Source of the DNA: UBA10649 sp963700255
GTDB lineage: Bacteria; Actinomycetota; Actinomycetes; S36-B12
DNA: 64,000 nucleotides
Direction of reading: 5' to 3'
Assembly: GCA_963700255.1 (NCBI GenBank)
Contig: CAVOWW010000024.1
Location: 1 to 64,000 of the forward strand
In this document: positions 8,020 through 16,050 of the stretch, piece after piece
Layout: each line of letters starts with the position of its first letter
How positions within the stretch are numbered: the first letter of the stretch is position 1
The notes under the pieces: model-generated
What the model was told of the DNA's origin: nothing
The model's input: only the letters and a program-made list of their open reading frames with translations
The model's database searches: none
Position numbers and translations under genes: made by a program

Positions 8020-9484
8020 AGACGGTATCCCTATCGAGCTGCGTGCCGGTCACGATTCCGACGGGCCGGTCTCGGATGGCGTTGATCGCCCCCAGGTCGG
8101 CGTACCAGAGATCCATCCAGTCCGAGTTCACGACAGTCATCTGTCGATCAGGAGCGATCCCCCCCATGAACATCCACGAACCGGTCTCGCCGACGATTGT
8201 GTCAGCTCGGAGCCATGCGCCGACCTGGTCAGGAGCGCTCATCCGTCCGAAGTGGACTTCCTCATAGCCACGCCCCTTTAGCAGCGAGGTGAACTCGGTC
8301 CGGTTCTCCATCCGCCGACGGCCGTACCCGTTGCGGGAGACCAAAGCCTTGCGGGGCCACTCCTCAGCGGAGAACGATGCCAATCCGCGCAGTTCGTGGC
8401 ACAGATTGCCCAGCTGCTCCGGCTCAGCGAAGCAGTGGCGAGGGACGCCCGTCAGAGCCGAGCGCGGATTCGGTGGACCGAACAACCGGCTGGGAGCGGC
8501 GATGACGCGGTCGAAGTGGACGATCGCACCGGGGTCAAGCTCGATTCGCTCGATGCTGGGAGCCAAGTAGTCGAGGAACTGCAGGAAGGCTTGCGGCAGC
8601 CCGGAACTCACGTAGATAGGGCGTTTGCCCCAGAGTGGATGGTGGCGCAGGTACTGGACCCTGGCGAGGTGGCCGGTGACCCAATGCCCCCACTCGTCCG
8701 CGAAGCGACCGGCCAGCCAGAAGCCCTCCAACCCCGTGAGTATGGCTCGCTGCTTCAGCGTCGACGTGTGGAGTGTCAGCACGTCGGTGTTGGTCACTCC
8801 GAAGATGACAGGGTCGGACCGTGGGTCGGCCTCGGGAGGGAACTCGGCCCGGTACTCATCAACATAGGCGGCTGCCTCTCCGATGAAGGAATGACTGCCG
8901 CTGGCCCCGTGTACGTCTGTCAGCTCCACCCAGCCGCCTGCGAGCCGGGCCATGGTGTGCTCTCGACCGCAGGCCTCGCTCAGTCCGGCATCGGAATGAA
9001 GGACTGGAAGGACCGGGAGTTCAAGTGGGCGAGCGTCATGCACGAGACCAGCGTCCTCGACCATCTGGCCCCGTTTGGCCCGGGTGCGGAGATGAACCGA
9101 CGGGGGAAGGTGTCCGTGGGTCTCCCAGAACTTCCCCACGCCATCCAGTACCTCTCGGCGATCCTGCAGCTCCACCGGCAGCTCATTGAGGTCGAAGCCG
9201 TCGACGGCCATCTTGCGCGCCAGGAGATTGACTGAGTGGTCAAGGGACAGCGATTCGATCACGAGGTCGACGTCGATGTCCGCGAGGTCGATCAAGTCGG
9301 AGTCGGGAGCTCCGCGGAGGCGACGCGCCTCGAGCGCACGGACCCGGAAGTATGAGCCACCAGAGAGCCGCGCCAACTCCCCGTACAAGGCCTCGGCACG
9401 GGCATGGTCGCCGCTGGCGCTGGCCTCTACCGCCTGATCGAATGTGGCAGCGGGCCCCCCCGTCTCGGATGGGCTCAGGTGCAC
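7931..9484 (-). CDS. second GT61-like (DUF563) glycosyltransferase with a TPR-like N terminus
   Basis: GTG 9484 overlaps the aminotransferase stop; a longer GTG at 9535 exists but would overlap that gene by 61 bases. The N terminus (FDQAVEASASGDHARAEALYGELARL) has the period of a TPR helix pair. The C-terminal half has KALVSRNGYGRRRMEN and the motif VGETGSWMFMGGIAP, in the place of the G..L.N..F element of GT61-like enzymes. It is the last gene of the minus-strand operon that makes and exports the amino-sugar glycan. Family membership is less clear than for the gene at 4794. Confidence 0.55.
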   Translation of the reverse strand: MHLSPSETGGPAATFDQAVEASASGDHARAEALYGELARLSGGSYFRVRALEARRLRGAPDSDLIDLADIDVDLVIESLSLDHSVNLLARKMAVDGFDLNELPVELQDRREVLDGVGKFWETHGHLPPSVHLRTRAKRGQMVEDAGLVHDARPLELPVLPVLHSDAGLSEACGREHTMARLAGGWVELTDVHGASGSHSFIGEAAAYVDEYRAEFPPEADPRSDPVIFGVTNTDVLTLHTSTLKQRAILTGLEGFWLAGRFADEWGHWVTGHLARVQYLRHHPLWGKRPIYVSSGLPQAFLQFLDYLAPSIERIELDPGAIVHFDRVIAAPSRLFGPPNPRSALTGVPRHCFAEPEQLGNLCHELRGLASFSAEEWPRKALVSRNGYGRRRMENRTEFTSLLKGRGYEEVHFGRMSAPDQVGAWLRADTIVGETGSWMFMGGIAPDRQMTVVNSDWMDLWYADLGAINAIRDRPVGIVTGTQLDRDTVFTAEGAAHRRWTLGSAGLEALARAVEVAR

Positions 9485-10581
9485 TCCTCCTCCAGTGCCG
9501 AGGCAACTCGTTCGACGTCCGCCAGAGGAAGCCACTGGTGGAGTGGGACAGAGAGCACTGACCTCGCCATGGCTTCACTCGCGGCCAGGCCCGAGCACTC
9601 CCTGCCCGTCAGGTGTGCGATCTCCAGGCCGGCCATGTGCGGGTAGTGCACCTCGGTGCTGATCCCACGCCTGAGCAGGCGCGCTCGGAGGGCATCACGA
9701 TCTGGCGACAGCAGAACGAAGTGGTGCCAGACCGAGGCGTCCGTCGACATGAGCAACGGCTTAGTGTGCCCCTCGCGGTCGCGAAACACCTCTAGGTACC
9801 GCGCCGCGATGTGGCGGCGCCTCGAGTTCCACTCGTCGAGGTAAGGGAGGTTGGCGCAGAGCACCGCCGCCTGAATCGGGTCGAGTCGGCTGTTGACGCC
9901 CAGGCGGACATGTCGGTACTTGTCGGCTTCGCTGGCACCGTAGTTGCGTATCTCCCGTGCGATCCCGGCAACCTCGGGTCGTTGGGTGACGATAGCCCCG
10001 CCGTCTCCCAGGCAACCCAGGTTCTTGGAGGGGTAGAACGAGAAGGCTGCGGCATGTGACAGGCCACCGGGGCTCCAGCCCTCAGCGCGTGCGCCATGAG
10101 CCTGGGCGCAGTCCTCGACGACGCGCACTCCGCGCCCTGCGGCCCATGTCACGATGCGGGGGATGTCGACGAGCTGGCCGTGCAGGTGGACGGGGATCAC
10201 GGCATCCGGTGTCGGTGACAAGGACTCGAGTTGGTCGAGGTCCATGATTCCGTGCGCATCAACGTCAACGCCGACGGGCTCGGCGCCAACAGCGATGACG
10301 GCGAGCCACGTGGCAACGAAGGTATGGCCGGGCACGGCGACGCGGTGGCCGTTGCCAATCCCGACCGCACGAAGGGCGATGCTCAGCGCATCCAGACCGT
10401 TGGCTACCCCCACGCAGTGCGCGGCGGCGCAATACCGTGCGAACTCCTCCTCGAACGCTGTCACCTCAGGGCCGCCCACGAACACACCGGACTTCATCAC
10501 GCGGTCAACGCCCGCACGCCACTGATCCGTGAGTTGAGCAGGCGCCTGCGAGAAGGAGAAGAAGGCGACGTCAGGCTCCAC
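9475..10581 (-). CDS. fdtB: dTDP-3-oxo-6-deoxyhexose aminotransferase (FdtB/QdtB type, DegT/DnrJ/EryC1/StrS)
   Basis: PLP-dependent transamination of dTDP-3-keto-6-deoxyhexose to the 3-amino sugar. The family landmarks are GVFVGGPEVTAFEEEFA, GVANGLDALSIALRA, VPGHTFVATWLAV, PVHLHGQLVD, VVEDCAQAHGA and SFYPSKNLGCLGDGGA, where the Lys is the Schiff-base residue. The start GTG 10581 is chosen because GGAG lies 7 bases upstream and it overlaps the preceding ketoisomerase stop by only 11 bases. Length 368 aa is typical. The neighbouring FdtA- and FdtC-like genes support the 3-amino rather than 4-amino assignment. Confidence 0.8.
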   Translation of the reverse strand: MEPDVAFFSFSQAPAQLTDQWRAGVDRVMKSGVFVGGPEVTAFEEEFARYCAAAHCVGVANGLDALSIALRAVGIGNGHRVAVPGHTFVATWLAVIAVGAEPVGVDVDAHGIMDLDQLESLSPTPDAVIPVHLHGQLVDIPRIVTWAAGRGVRVVEDCAQAHGARAEGWSPGGLSHAAAFSFYPSKNLGCLGDGGAIVTQRPEVAGIAREIRNYGASEADKYRHVRLGVNSRLDPIQAAVLCANLPYLDEWNSRRRHIAARYLEVFRDREGHTKPLLMSTDASVWHHFVLLSPDRDALRARLLRRGISTEVHYPHMAGLEIAHLTGRECSGLAASEAMARSVLSVPLHQWLPLADVERVASALEEECT

Positions 10582-10975
10582 GCACCAGCTCCAGAAAGCG
10601 CGTGTAGTCGTGAATGTAGTCGTCAGGGTCATAGGGGTCGGAAGCGAGCACCATGATGACGGTGCCCTCCCTCATGTCGGTGAGTTCACGCCAGCGCACC
10701 GGCTCGATCAGCAGGGGAGGTTGCCCCTCGGACAGGTGGTGCGTCGTGATCGAATGGCCATCATCGAGGGAAACGGTGACCGAGCCGGATAGCACCACGA
10801 GCAGTTGGCGCAGGGTCCGATGCGCGTGCAGGCCGCGCACGGCCTCACGTGGTGTGTCGCGGAGCCAGTAGATCCGCGAGACCAAGAAGGGCGCCAAGGG
10901 CCCCAATTCCAGAACGTCCAGCCGGCCCCCTGGCCCCTGCATCTGCCGCACCGATGTTGCGCCCCGTGTGTTCAC
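10571..10975 (-). CDS. fdtA: dTDP-4-oxo-6-deoxyglucose 3,4-ketoisomerase (FdtA/QdtA, WxcM-like cupin)
   Basis: A small cupin of 134 residues. It isomerises dTDP-4-keto-6-deoxyglucose to the 3-keto sugar, the step before 3-amination. Family signatures are YWLRDTPREAVRGLHAHRTL, with the catalytic His pair, QLLVVLSGSVTVSLDDG, RWRELTDM and the C-terminal DPDDYIHDYTRFLELV. The product could be the galacto (Fuc3NAc, FdtA) or the gluco (Qui3NAc, QdtA) isomer, and the sequence does not decide this. Start GTG 10975. Confidence 0.82.
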   Translation of the reverse strand: MNTRGATSVRQMQGPGGRLDVLELGPLAPFLVSRIYWLRDTPREAVRGLHAHRTLRQLLVVLSGSVTVSLDDGHSITTHHLSEGQPPLLIEPVRWRELTDMREGTVIMVLASDPYDPDDYIHDYTRFLELVRGA

Positions 10976-10995
10976 GGAACAACCTTAACGGCGGT

Positions 10996-11851
10996 CTAGA
11001 GCGCTTCGCTCAGTTCGCGACCGAAGCCGCGGAAGACGGCGAGTCCGAGCAGGAACATCGCCGCACCGCCGCCCACGAGGGCGAGGACCTCGAGGGGTGG
11101 GGGCCCACTGAGCGTGTACAGGCAGTCGTGCATCGCCTCGACGTACCAAGACAACGGATTCGCCTTGATGATCCAAGCGATTTTGGCGGTCTGCCCTTCG
11201 AGGAGCGACATGGGATAGAGGATTGGCGTGAGGAAGTACAGGACTCCCAGCACGACGGCGACGATGTAGCTCGTGTCCCCGATGCGAGCATTCAGCAGGG
11301 ACACGATCAGTCCGACACCTTGTGAGAAGAGCAGGAGCCCCACGAGGATCGGCACGGCCAAAAGCCATGTCCAGCCAACGTTGCGAAGCCACAGGAGCGC
11401 CAATAGCAGGGCAGCGAACTCCAGCATCACTTGGAGGAACTGGACGATGGTCGCACCAATGACTGGGACCCAGGGGGGGAATCGGACCTTGCGGAGAAGC
11501 GGTCCGACCGACATGAGTGAAGACATCGATACCGTGAGGGTTCCCGTGAACACATTCCACGCGACAAGGCCGGTGAACACGAAGGCTGGGTAGCTGCCGC
11601 CGGAGCCGTTGCCGAGGGGCGGCGGCGGCACCTGGAGGATCACACCAAAGACCACTGAGAGGACGGCCAGTGTGGCGAGAGGCTGGGCAAGTGCCCAGAG
11701 CCAGCCCACTGCACTTGAACGGAACCGGGTCAGCCGGTCGCGGTTGGCGAAGGCGAGGATCAGGGACCGGTAGCGCCACAGGTCCCCGCAGCACGTCGAT
11801 CTCCGTCGTGTTGGTGGCGCATCGAATGCTACCGGGCAAGGGGGGAGCCAA
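10996..11851 (-). CDS. wzm: polysaccharide ABC exporter permease (Wzm/ABC-2 type), one frameshift
   Basis: The integral membrane subunit of an ABC transporter that exports a finished glycan. It shows the ABC-2 permease hallmarks: LILAFANRDRLTRFRSSAVGWLWAL..PL at the N terminus, six hydrophobic segments, and the C-terminal IIKANPLSWYVEAMHDCLY. The frame breaks near 11785: the first codons (TNTTEIDVLR) are in one frame and DLWRYRSL... in another, at a G run. The start is uncertain (TTG 11851 or 11839). The ATPase partner Wzt is not adjacent and is not in the window. Confidence 0.75.
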
Positions 11852-11896
11852 GCGGGATGAGCAGCCGCCATCGGAGCAGCGCCGTAGATTGTTGCC

Positions 11897-12853
11897 GTGG
11901 ATTCCTCGGTGCGGTCGGCCCTTGTGCTGGTCTTCACGGCCACACTAGTGGTGATAGGCGCGCCCGCCGCGTTCGCCGAACCCACTGCGCGCCCGCCCGT
12001 GCCAGTGGCATCGGTCGCGGGTCTCCCGTCACCCCGCCTCGACCAGGACACGACCTCGACGGTCGTCGCCCGCGGCGCGTCGCGACGAGCGGCCGTCTCG
12101 GTGGCCTGGGGCGACGGCTCGGTCAGGTCGACGGGCCGTTCTCCATGCACGGTCGATCGGGCGCTGCGGCAACCAGCATCCTGCGTCGTGACCCTGACCC
12201 ACCGCTACTCGACGGTCGGCACGTTCCCGATCGTCGTGCGGTCGGGGGCACGAGTCATCGCCCGCACGACCGTCGTCGTGCGGGCGACGCCCCGACCGTG
12301 GTCACCGCCACCGGGCTTCGTGCAGCCTGCAGGATGGGCGTTCCTCGCTGGCGGGGCCACGTACGTCCCGTGCTCGACGGTGCTGTGGCACTACGACGGC
12401 TCCGCCGAGCCGGCGGCCTCCCCGGGCATGCGGGGCGACATCGGCGAGGCGCTGGTGCGCCTTGCCGCGGAGACCGGACTGGCCTTCGCTGAGACGACTG
12501 ACCCGGCGGAGGCGAGGCTGAGGTTCGACTGGGGCGACCTGTCTGCCCGGTACACCGCCCAGGCTGCTGGGCTCGGTGGACGTCGCGGGGCGCAGGGGTT
12601 CGTCACCTTCTCGACGACGCACTGGTGGCCGACGGACGAGTGGCCGGGATTCGGCGTCGTCACGCAGCCAGACGGGTCCACCTCCATCGGCCGGGGCTGG
12701 CTGGTGGTGCACGAGGCGATGCACGCGATGGGGCTCGCCCACGTCGACGATCCCACCGCCGTCATGAACCCCCGTGGAGGGGCGACGGACTTCAGCCCGG
12801 GAGACCGCGACGGCCTGAGGACGATGTACCTGGACAACCCGTGCCCCGTCTGA
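11897..12853 (+). CDS. secreted matrixin-like zinc metallopeptidase
   Basis: 318 residues from GTG 11897. A signal peptide covers about residues 1-28 (ending AFA). A PKD/Ig-like beta domain with two Cys follows (about 45-135), then a catalytic domain with the zinc motif HEAMHAMGLAH (about residues 273-283, HExxHxxGxxH) and a downstream Met (AVMNP), which is the metzincin Met-turn. It acts outside the cell. The lasso-type B2 gene begins only 16 bases after its stop, so the two are probably co-transcribed. A role in peptide maturation or release is possible but unproved. Confidence 0.75.
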   Translation: MDSSVRSALVLVFTATLVVIGAPAAFAEPTARPPVPVASVAGLPSPRLDQDTTSTVVARGASRRAAVSVAWGDGSVRSTGRSPCTVDRALRQPASCVVTLTHRYSTVGTFPIVVRSGARVIARTTVVVRATPRPWSPPPGFVQPAGWAFLAGGATYVPCSTVLWHYDGSAEPAASPGMRGDIGEALVRLAAETGLAFAETTDPAEARLRFDWGDLSARYTAQAAGLGGRRGAQGFVTFSTTHWWPTDEWPGFGVVTQPDGSTSIGRGWLVVHEAMHAMGLAHVDDPTAVMNPRGGATDFSPGDRDGLRTMYLDNPCPV

Positions 12854-12869
12854 CCGCCGTCATGGCAGG

Positions 12870-13349
12870 GTGACGCGCGTGGATGAGGTGCGACGACGAC
12901 ACGGACTCGGCGACTGGCTGCTCGCCGGCCAGGCCTGGCTCCTGCTCGGCGTCATGCGCGTGTTGCTGCTGCTCGTGCCGTTCAAGCGGATGATGGGCTG
13001 GCTGGGGATGCACCCGTCCGCTCCGAACGCCGTCCAGCTCGCCGCTGCCGATGCCGTTCCGGTCCGAGCAGACGACCCGCAGCTGGGCAGGGTCCACTGG
13101 GCCATCGACGCAGCGGTCCGCCGGGCTCCCTGGGAGGCGAAGTGCCTGGCGCAGTCGCTGACCGGGGCGACGATGCTCAGGGTCAGGCGTGTGCCGGCGC
13201 TGGTGTACTTCGGCGTCCGGCCCGCGCGTGCGGCCGAGGGGCGCGAGATGACCGCGCATTCGTGGCTGGTGAGCGACGGGCGCATCGTCACCGGTGCCGC
13301 AGGCCACGAGGAGTACGGCGTCGTCGCCATCTACTCCCGGACGACGTAG
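12870..13349 (+). CDS. lasso-peptide-type B2 leader protease (transglutaminase-like)
   Basis: 159 residues. B2 proteins cut the leader from a lasso precursor using a Cys-His-Asp triad. The expected pattern is present: A.RRAPWEAKCLAQSLTG with the nucleophile Cys, LVYFGVRP, then the catalytic His in TAHSWLVSDG. A hydrophobic segment at about residues 17-37 suggests membrane association of the N terminus. GTG 12870 is used; GTG 12879 is an alternative. It is split from the other maturation genes, which lie 4-9 kb away on the minus strand, but no other B2 candidate is present. Confidence 0.8.
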   Translation: MTRVDEVRRRHGLGDWLLAGQAWLLLGVMRVLLLLVPFKRMMGWLGMHPSAPNAVQLAAADAVPVRADDPQLGRVHWAIDAAVRRAPWEAKCLAQSLTGATMLRVRRVPALVYFGVRPARAAEGREMTAHSWLVSDGRIVTGAAGHEEYGVVAIYSRTT

Positions 13350-13385
13350 CCGCACCCCGGAAGCCCCACGATCCCTGCTGAGACC

Positions 13386-14495
13386 TCAGGCGACTGCGGC
13401 GATGATGCGCGCCTCCGCGCGGGCCGCGTCCGCGACGATACGGGCCGCTGGGGAGTCGACCACGGCCGCCTCCCGCTCGATCGCGGCCAGCACTGCGATG
13501 TTCGCCTCCACCACGGCCCCGATCGCCTCGCTCGCCAGCCCCGCGGCCGCGTCGGGCGCCACCCCGCGGGAGCGGACCGCGCCCTGCACAGCCAGGCTGA
13601 TGGCGGCGCGGGTGCGATCGGGATGCCGGGCGTCGAAGACGAGGTGGCTCAGCTGCAGCCCATCGTCCGTCGTGGCCACGGCGGGGAAGGTGGCTCGAGT
13701 GGTCAGGTGCGGGCGCCGCGATGTCACCTGCAGCGTGCCGAGTCCGAGGACCTCGACAGTCACGGGCGCGCTGAACGCGGTGGTGGCGGTCGTATCGACG
13801 AAGCCGTAGTTGAGGGCGAGGTCGAGCGGGTCCGGCACCGGGTGGTACCGCACGAAGCACTCCGATGACCCCGTTGGCTGCGACACACGGACGCGCAGCC
13901 GCTCGGTGGTGACGTCGTAGCCGGGGCTCTCGGCGTGGTGGTTCATGAGGTCGACGATGGGCATCAGGCCGGCCCGCCGCGGTGTGCTCGTATCGGTCGC
14001 CTGCGCACGACCGGGGAGGACGAGGGTGCGGGTGCGCAGGAACCCTTCCGGTCCGGCGTCCGGGCCCCACCGGGGACGTGCTGCCGATATCGCGGCGACC
14101 AGGGCTGACGGCAGCCCGGCACCGCGTGGATGAGCAGTCCGATACCAGGCGGCCTTGCCGGTGACGGTGTAGAGGTCGACGAACAGGTCGAGCATCTCGC
14201 GCTGCGGCCCGGCCAGGTTCGGGGGAGCCTCCGACAGGCGGAGGGACTCGTCGTCCCAGGCCCAGACGGCTTCCGAGACGGGGATCACCATGGCGGTGGG
14301 GATCTCGATGGCGGCGTCCGTGCGTGGCGGGCACTCGACGGACAGCTCGCCTCGGCTCTGCACCAGCGCGAGGCTCGGGTGCCAGGTGCCGCCCGACCTC
14401 TGCACCAGGTCCAGCATCGAGGTGAGGCAGGCCTCCACCGCCGCCGAGCTGGCTCGGACGTGGGCGAGGGAGGCAGCCATCCCCGAACGGCTCAC
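13386..14495 (-). CDS. SET-domain protein methyltransferase of the RiPP locus
   Basis: 369 residues. SET enzymes of the Rubisco-LSMT/SETD6 kind use S-adenosylmethionine to methylate lysines or related groups. Visible elements are IEIPTAMVIPVSEA near residue 65, the core VDLMNHHAESPGYD (the NHS/NHH motif), CFVRYHPVPDPLDLALNYGFVD (the YGF motif) and a C-terminal helical domain with a very Ala-rich end. The start GTG 14495 overlaps the stop of precursor 1 (GTGA), so the enzyme and that peptide are translationally coupled. This is strong context for a role in modifying the peptides, though no methyl acceptor is known. Confidence 0.7.
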   Translation of the reverse strand: MSRSGMAASLAHVRASSAAVEACLTSMLDLVQRSGGTWHPSLALVQSRGELSVECPPRTDAAIEIPTAMVIPVSEAVWAWDDESLRLSEAPPNLAGPQREMLDLFVDLYTVTGKAAWYRTAHPRGAGLPSALVAAISAARPRWGPDAGPEGFLRTRTLVLPGRAQATDTSTPRRAGLMPIVDLMNHHAESPGYDVTTERLRVRVSQPTGSSECFVRYHPVPDPLDLALNYGFVDTTATTAFSAPVTVEVLGLGTLQVTSRRPHLTTRATFPAVATTDDGLQLSHLVFDARHPDRTRAAISLAVQGAVRSRGVAPDAAAGLASEAIGAVVEANIAVLAAIEREAAVVDSPAARIVADAARAEARIIAAVA

Positions 14496-14623
14496 CCCGG
14501 CGTGCTGCCCGGGTCCTTCCCGCCGCCGTCCGATTCCGATCCCTCACCGAACGCCGTGTCGAGACTGACCGACAGCTCGGCCAGTTGCGGGGTCTGCCAG
14601 CTGTCACGCTCGGGAGTGGTCAC
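14492..14623 (-). CDS. RiPP precursor peptide 1
   Basis: 43 residues from GTG 14623, with GGAG just upstream. The leader carries W-Q-T-P-Q-L-A-E-L-S-V-S-L and ends with DTA. The predicted core begins FGEGSESD and ends GSTPG. Measured from DTA, the Asp is core residue 8 and Gly-Ser are residues 4 and 5, as in the other seven precursors. Its TGA overlaps the GTG of the SET gene. If a lasso-type cyclase acts here, a ring from residue 1 to Asp8 is expected. Confidence 0.8.
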   Translation of the reverse strand: MTTPERDSWQTPQLAELSVSLDTAFGEGSESDGGGKDPGSTPG

Positions 14624-14704
14624 GGGGGCTCCGATCTGAGGGGACGAAGGGTTGGGCGTGAACCTAGCAGGCATCCGGTGGTCGCGTTCGGGAGTTGGTC
14701 CGCT

Positions 14705-14830
14705 CTAGTCCGCGAGGGTGGTGAAGCCCTCCAGGTCGCCGCCCGAGCCGGTCTGGTAGGCGGTGTCCACGGTGACGCGGAGGGTCGTCAGGCGGGGCGT
14801 CTGCCAGGCGGGGCGCGGCGTGGTCGTCAT
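14705..14830 (-). CDS. RiPP precursor peptide 2
   Basis: 41 residues from ATG 14830, preceded by GGAGTCACCC. The leader contains W-Q-T-P-R-L-T-T-L-R-V-T-V and DTA. The predicted core is YQTGSGGDLEGFTTLAD, with Asp at position 8. It is closely related to precursor 4 (same ribosome site, same TTLRVT segment and TGSGGDLE core), which points to duplication. Confidence 0.85.
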   Translation of the reverse strand: MTTTPRPAWQTPRLTTLRVTVDTAYQTGSGGDLEGFTTLAD

Positions 14831-14930
14831 GGGTGACTCCGATCGTGAGGTGAGGGGAGCAGGGGCATCGTCGAGTGAAATGGCAGATCGCGGTCGCTGT
14901 GTGCTTGCGCCACCCAAACCGGTCGTGCGC

Positions 14931-15059
14931 TCAGATGGGGCTCTGCGTGCCTGACGTACCGTCCCCGCCGGACCCTCCATTGAACGCTGTGTCGAGGGTC
15001 ACTGACAGCTCGGTCAGCCGGGGGATGGACCACTGGGTCGGTGAGGTGCTCTTGTCCAT
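14931..15059 (-). CDS. RiPP precursor peptide 3
   Basis: 42 residues from ATG 15059, with GGAGCCCCC upstream as in precursor 1. The leader has W-S-I-P-R-L-T-E-L-S-V-T-L and DTA. The predicted core is FNGGSGGDGTSGTQSPI, with Asp at position 8. Confidence 0.85.
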   Translation of the reverse strand: MDKSTSPTQWSIPRLTELSVTLDTAFNGGSGGDGTSGTQSPI

Positions 15060-15092
15060 GGGGGCTCCGTTCGGAGTAGTGGAGGGGTCGAC

Positions 15093-15218
15093 CTAACCGG
15101 GGGGGGTGCTGAAGGTCTCCAGGTCGCCGCCCGAGCCGGTGTCGTTGGCGGTGTCCAGGGTGACGCGGAGGGTCGTGAGGCGGGGCGTCGACCAGGAGGG
15201 GCGCTGCTTGGTGGTCAA
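15093..15218 (-). CDS. RiPP precursor peptide 4 (TTG start)
   Basis: 41 residues. The start is TTG 15218, inferred because GGAGTCACCC directly precedes it exactly as it precedes the ATG of precursor 2, and the following residues align (TTKQRPSW with TTTPRPAW). The leader has W-S-T-P-R-L-T-T-L-R-V-T-L and DTA. The predicted core is NDTGSGGDLETFSTPPG, with Asp at position 8. Confidence 0.82.
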   Translation of the reverse strand: MTTKQRPSWSTPRLTTLRVTLDTANDTGSGGDLETFSTPPG

Positions 15219-15365
15219 GGGTGACTCCGTTCGTCGGGTGAGGCGGTGCCGGCACCGTATCAGGTGATTTGGCACATAGATGTCGCTTTGCCCCTTTGCC
15301 CCTTGGGCCTGTCGCGGGCTCGCAGGCGACGTAGGCTGACGCCCACCGTCGAGGAACGAGGTGCC
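15219..15365. promoter_or_regulatory. divergent promoter region of the RiPP locus
   Basis: 147 bases separate the divergent precursor 4 (-) and 2OG oxygenase (+) genes, so promoters for both sides of the locus should lie here. No confident -35/-10 pair was picked. Confidence 0.4.
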
Positions 15366-16031
15366 GTGCACACCATCCCCCTGATCACCCCCGAGGCTGC
15401 CGCCGACCTGCTCGCCCAGGCAGCAGATCTGGAGTACATCGACGGGAAGGCCACCGCCCGCGGCAAGGCGAAGGCGGCGAAGGCGAACCTGCAGGCGCGG
15501 CGCGCCGGCCCCGCCTACGAGGCTGTCGCCTCGTCCGTCATCACGGCACTGTCGTCGGATCACCGAGTTCGGGACGTCGCGTTCCCCAGGCGCTTCTCCC
15601 GCCCGCTCGTCAACAGGTACGAGGGCGGCGGCACCTACGGCCTGCACGTGGACGCCGCGTTCATGGGCGGCCCGGACGATTCCCTCCGCACCGACCTCAG
15701 CTTCACGCTCTTCCTCGCGCCGCCCGACGACTACGCGGGCGGTGAGCTCCAGATCGCTGGCGATACGGGAGTGAAGTCGTTCAAAGAGCAGCCCGGCACG
15801 CTGGTCATCTATCCGACGCATGCGCTGCACCAGGTGACGGCCGTGACTGCAGGCGCGCGGGTCAGCGTGGTCGGCTGGATCGAGTCCTGGCTGCCGGACC
15901 CGCAGTACCGAGCGCTCATGACCAAGATGAAGCAGGTGCAGAGCGCCATGGCGGACGAGAAGATGTCGGCACCCTCGCGCGTTCTCATGAACGAGGTCGC
16001 CGAGGGCCTGGTCCGATACGGCAGCCGATAG
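15366..16031 (+). CDS. 2OG-Fe(II) oxygenase, PKHD-type hydroxylase (PiuC-like)
   Basis: 221 residues from GTG 15366, chosen because GAGG lies 5 bases upstream and the product then begins at the family's usual N terminus (MHTIPLITPEAAADLL). These enzymes hydroxylate a substrate using Fe(II), O2 and 2-oxoglutarate. The HxD metal pair is in YGLHVDAAFM, the third His in YPTHALHQVTAV, and the 2OG-binding Arg in GARVSVVGW. The gene lies between precursor genes and beside a second oxygenase, so a peptide substrate is plausible; canonical PiuC relatives are linked to iron uptake instead. Confidence 0.75.
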   Translation: MHTIPLITPEAAADLLAQAADLEYIDGKATARGKAKAAKANLQARRAGPAYEAVASSVITALSSDHRVRDVAFPRRFSRPLVNRYEGGGTYGLHVDAAFMGGPDDSLRTDLSFTLFLAPPDDYAGGELQIAGDTGVKSFKEQPGTLVIYPTHALHQVTAVTAGARVSVVGWIESWLPDPQYRALMTKMKQVQSAMADEKMSAPSRVLMNEVAEGLVRYGSR

Positions 16032-16050
16032 CCAGGCCGGAGGCGTCGTC

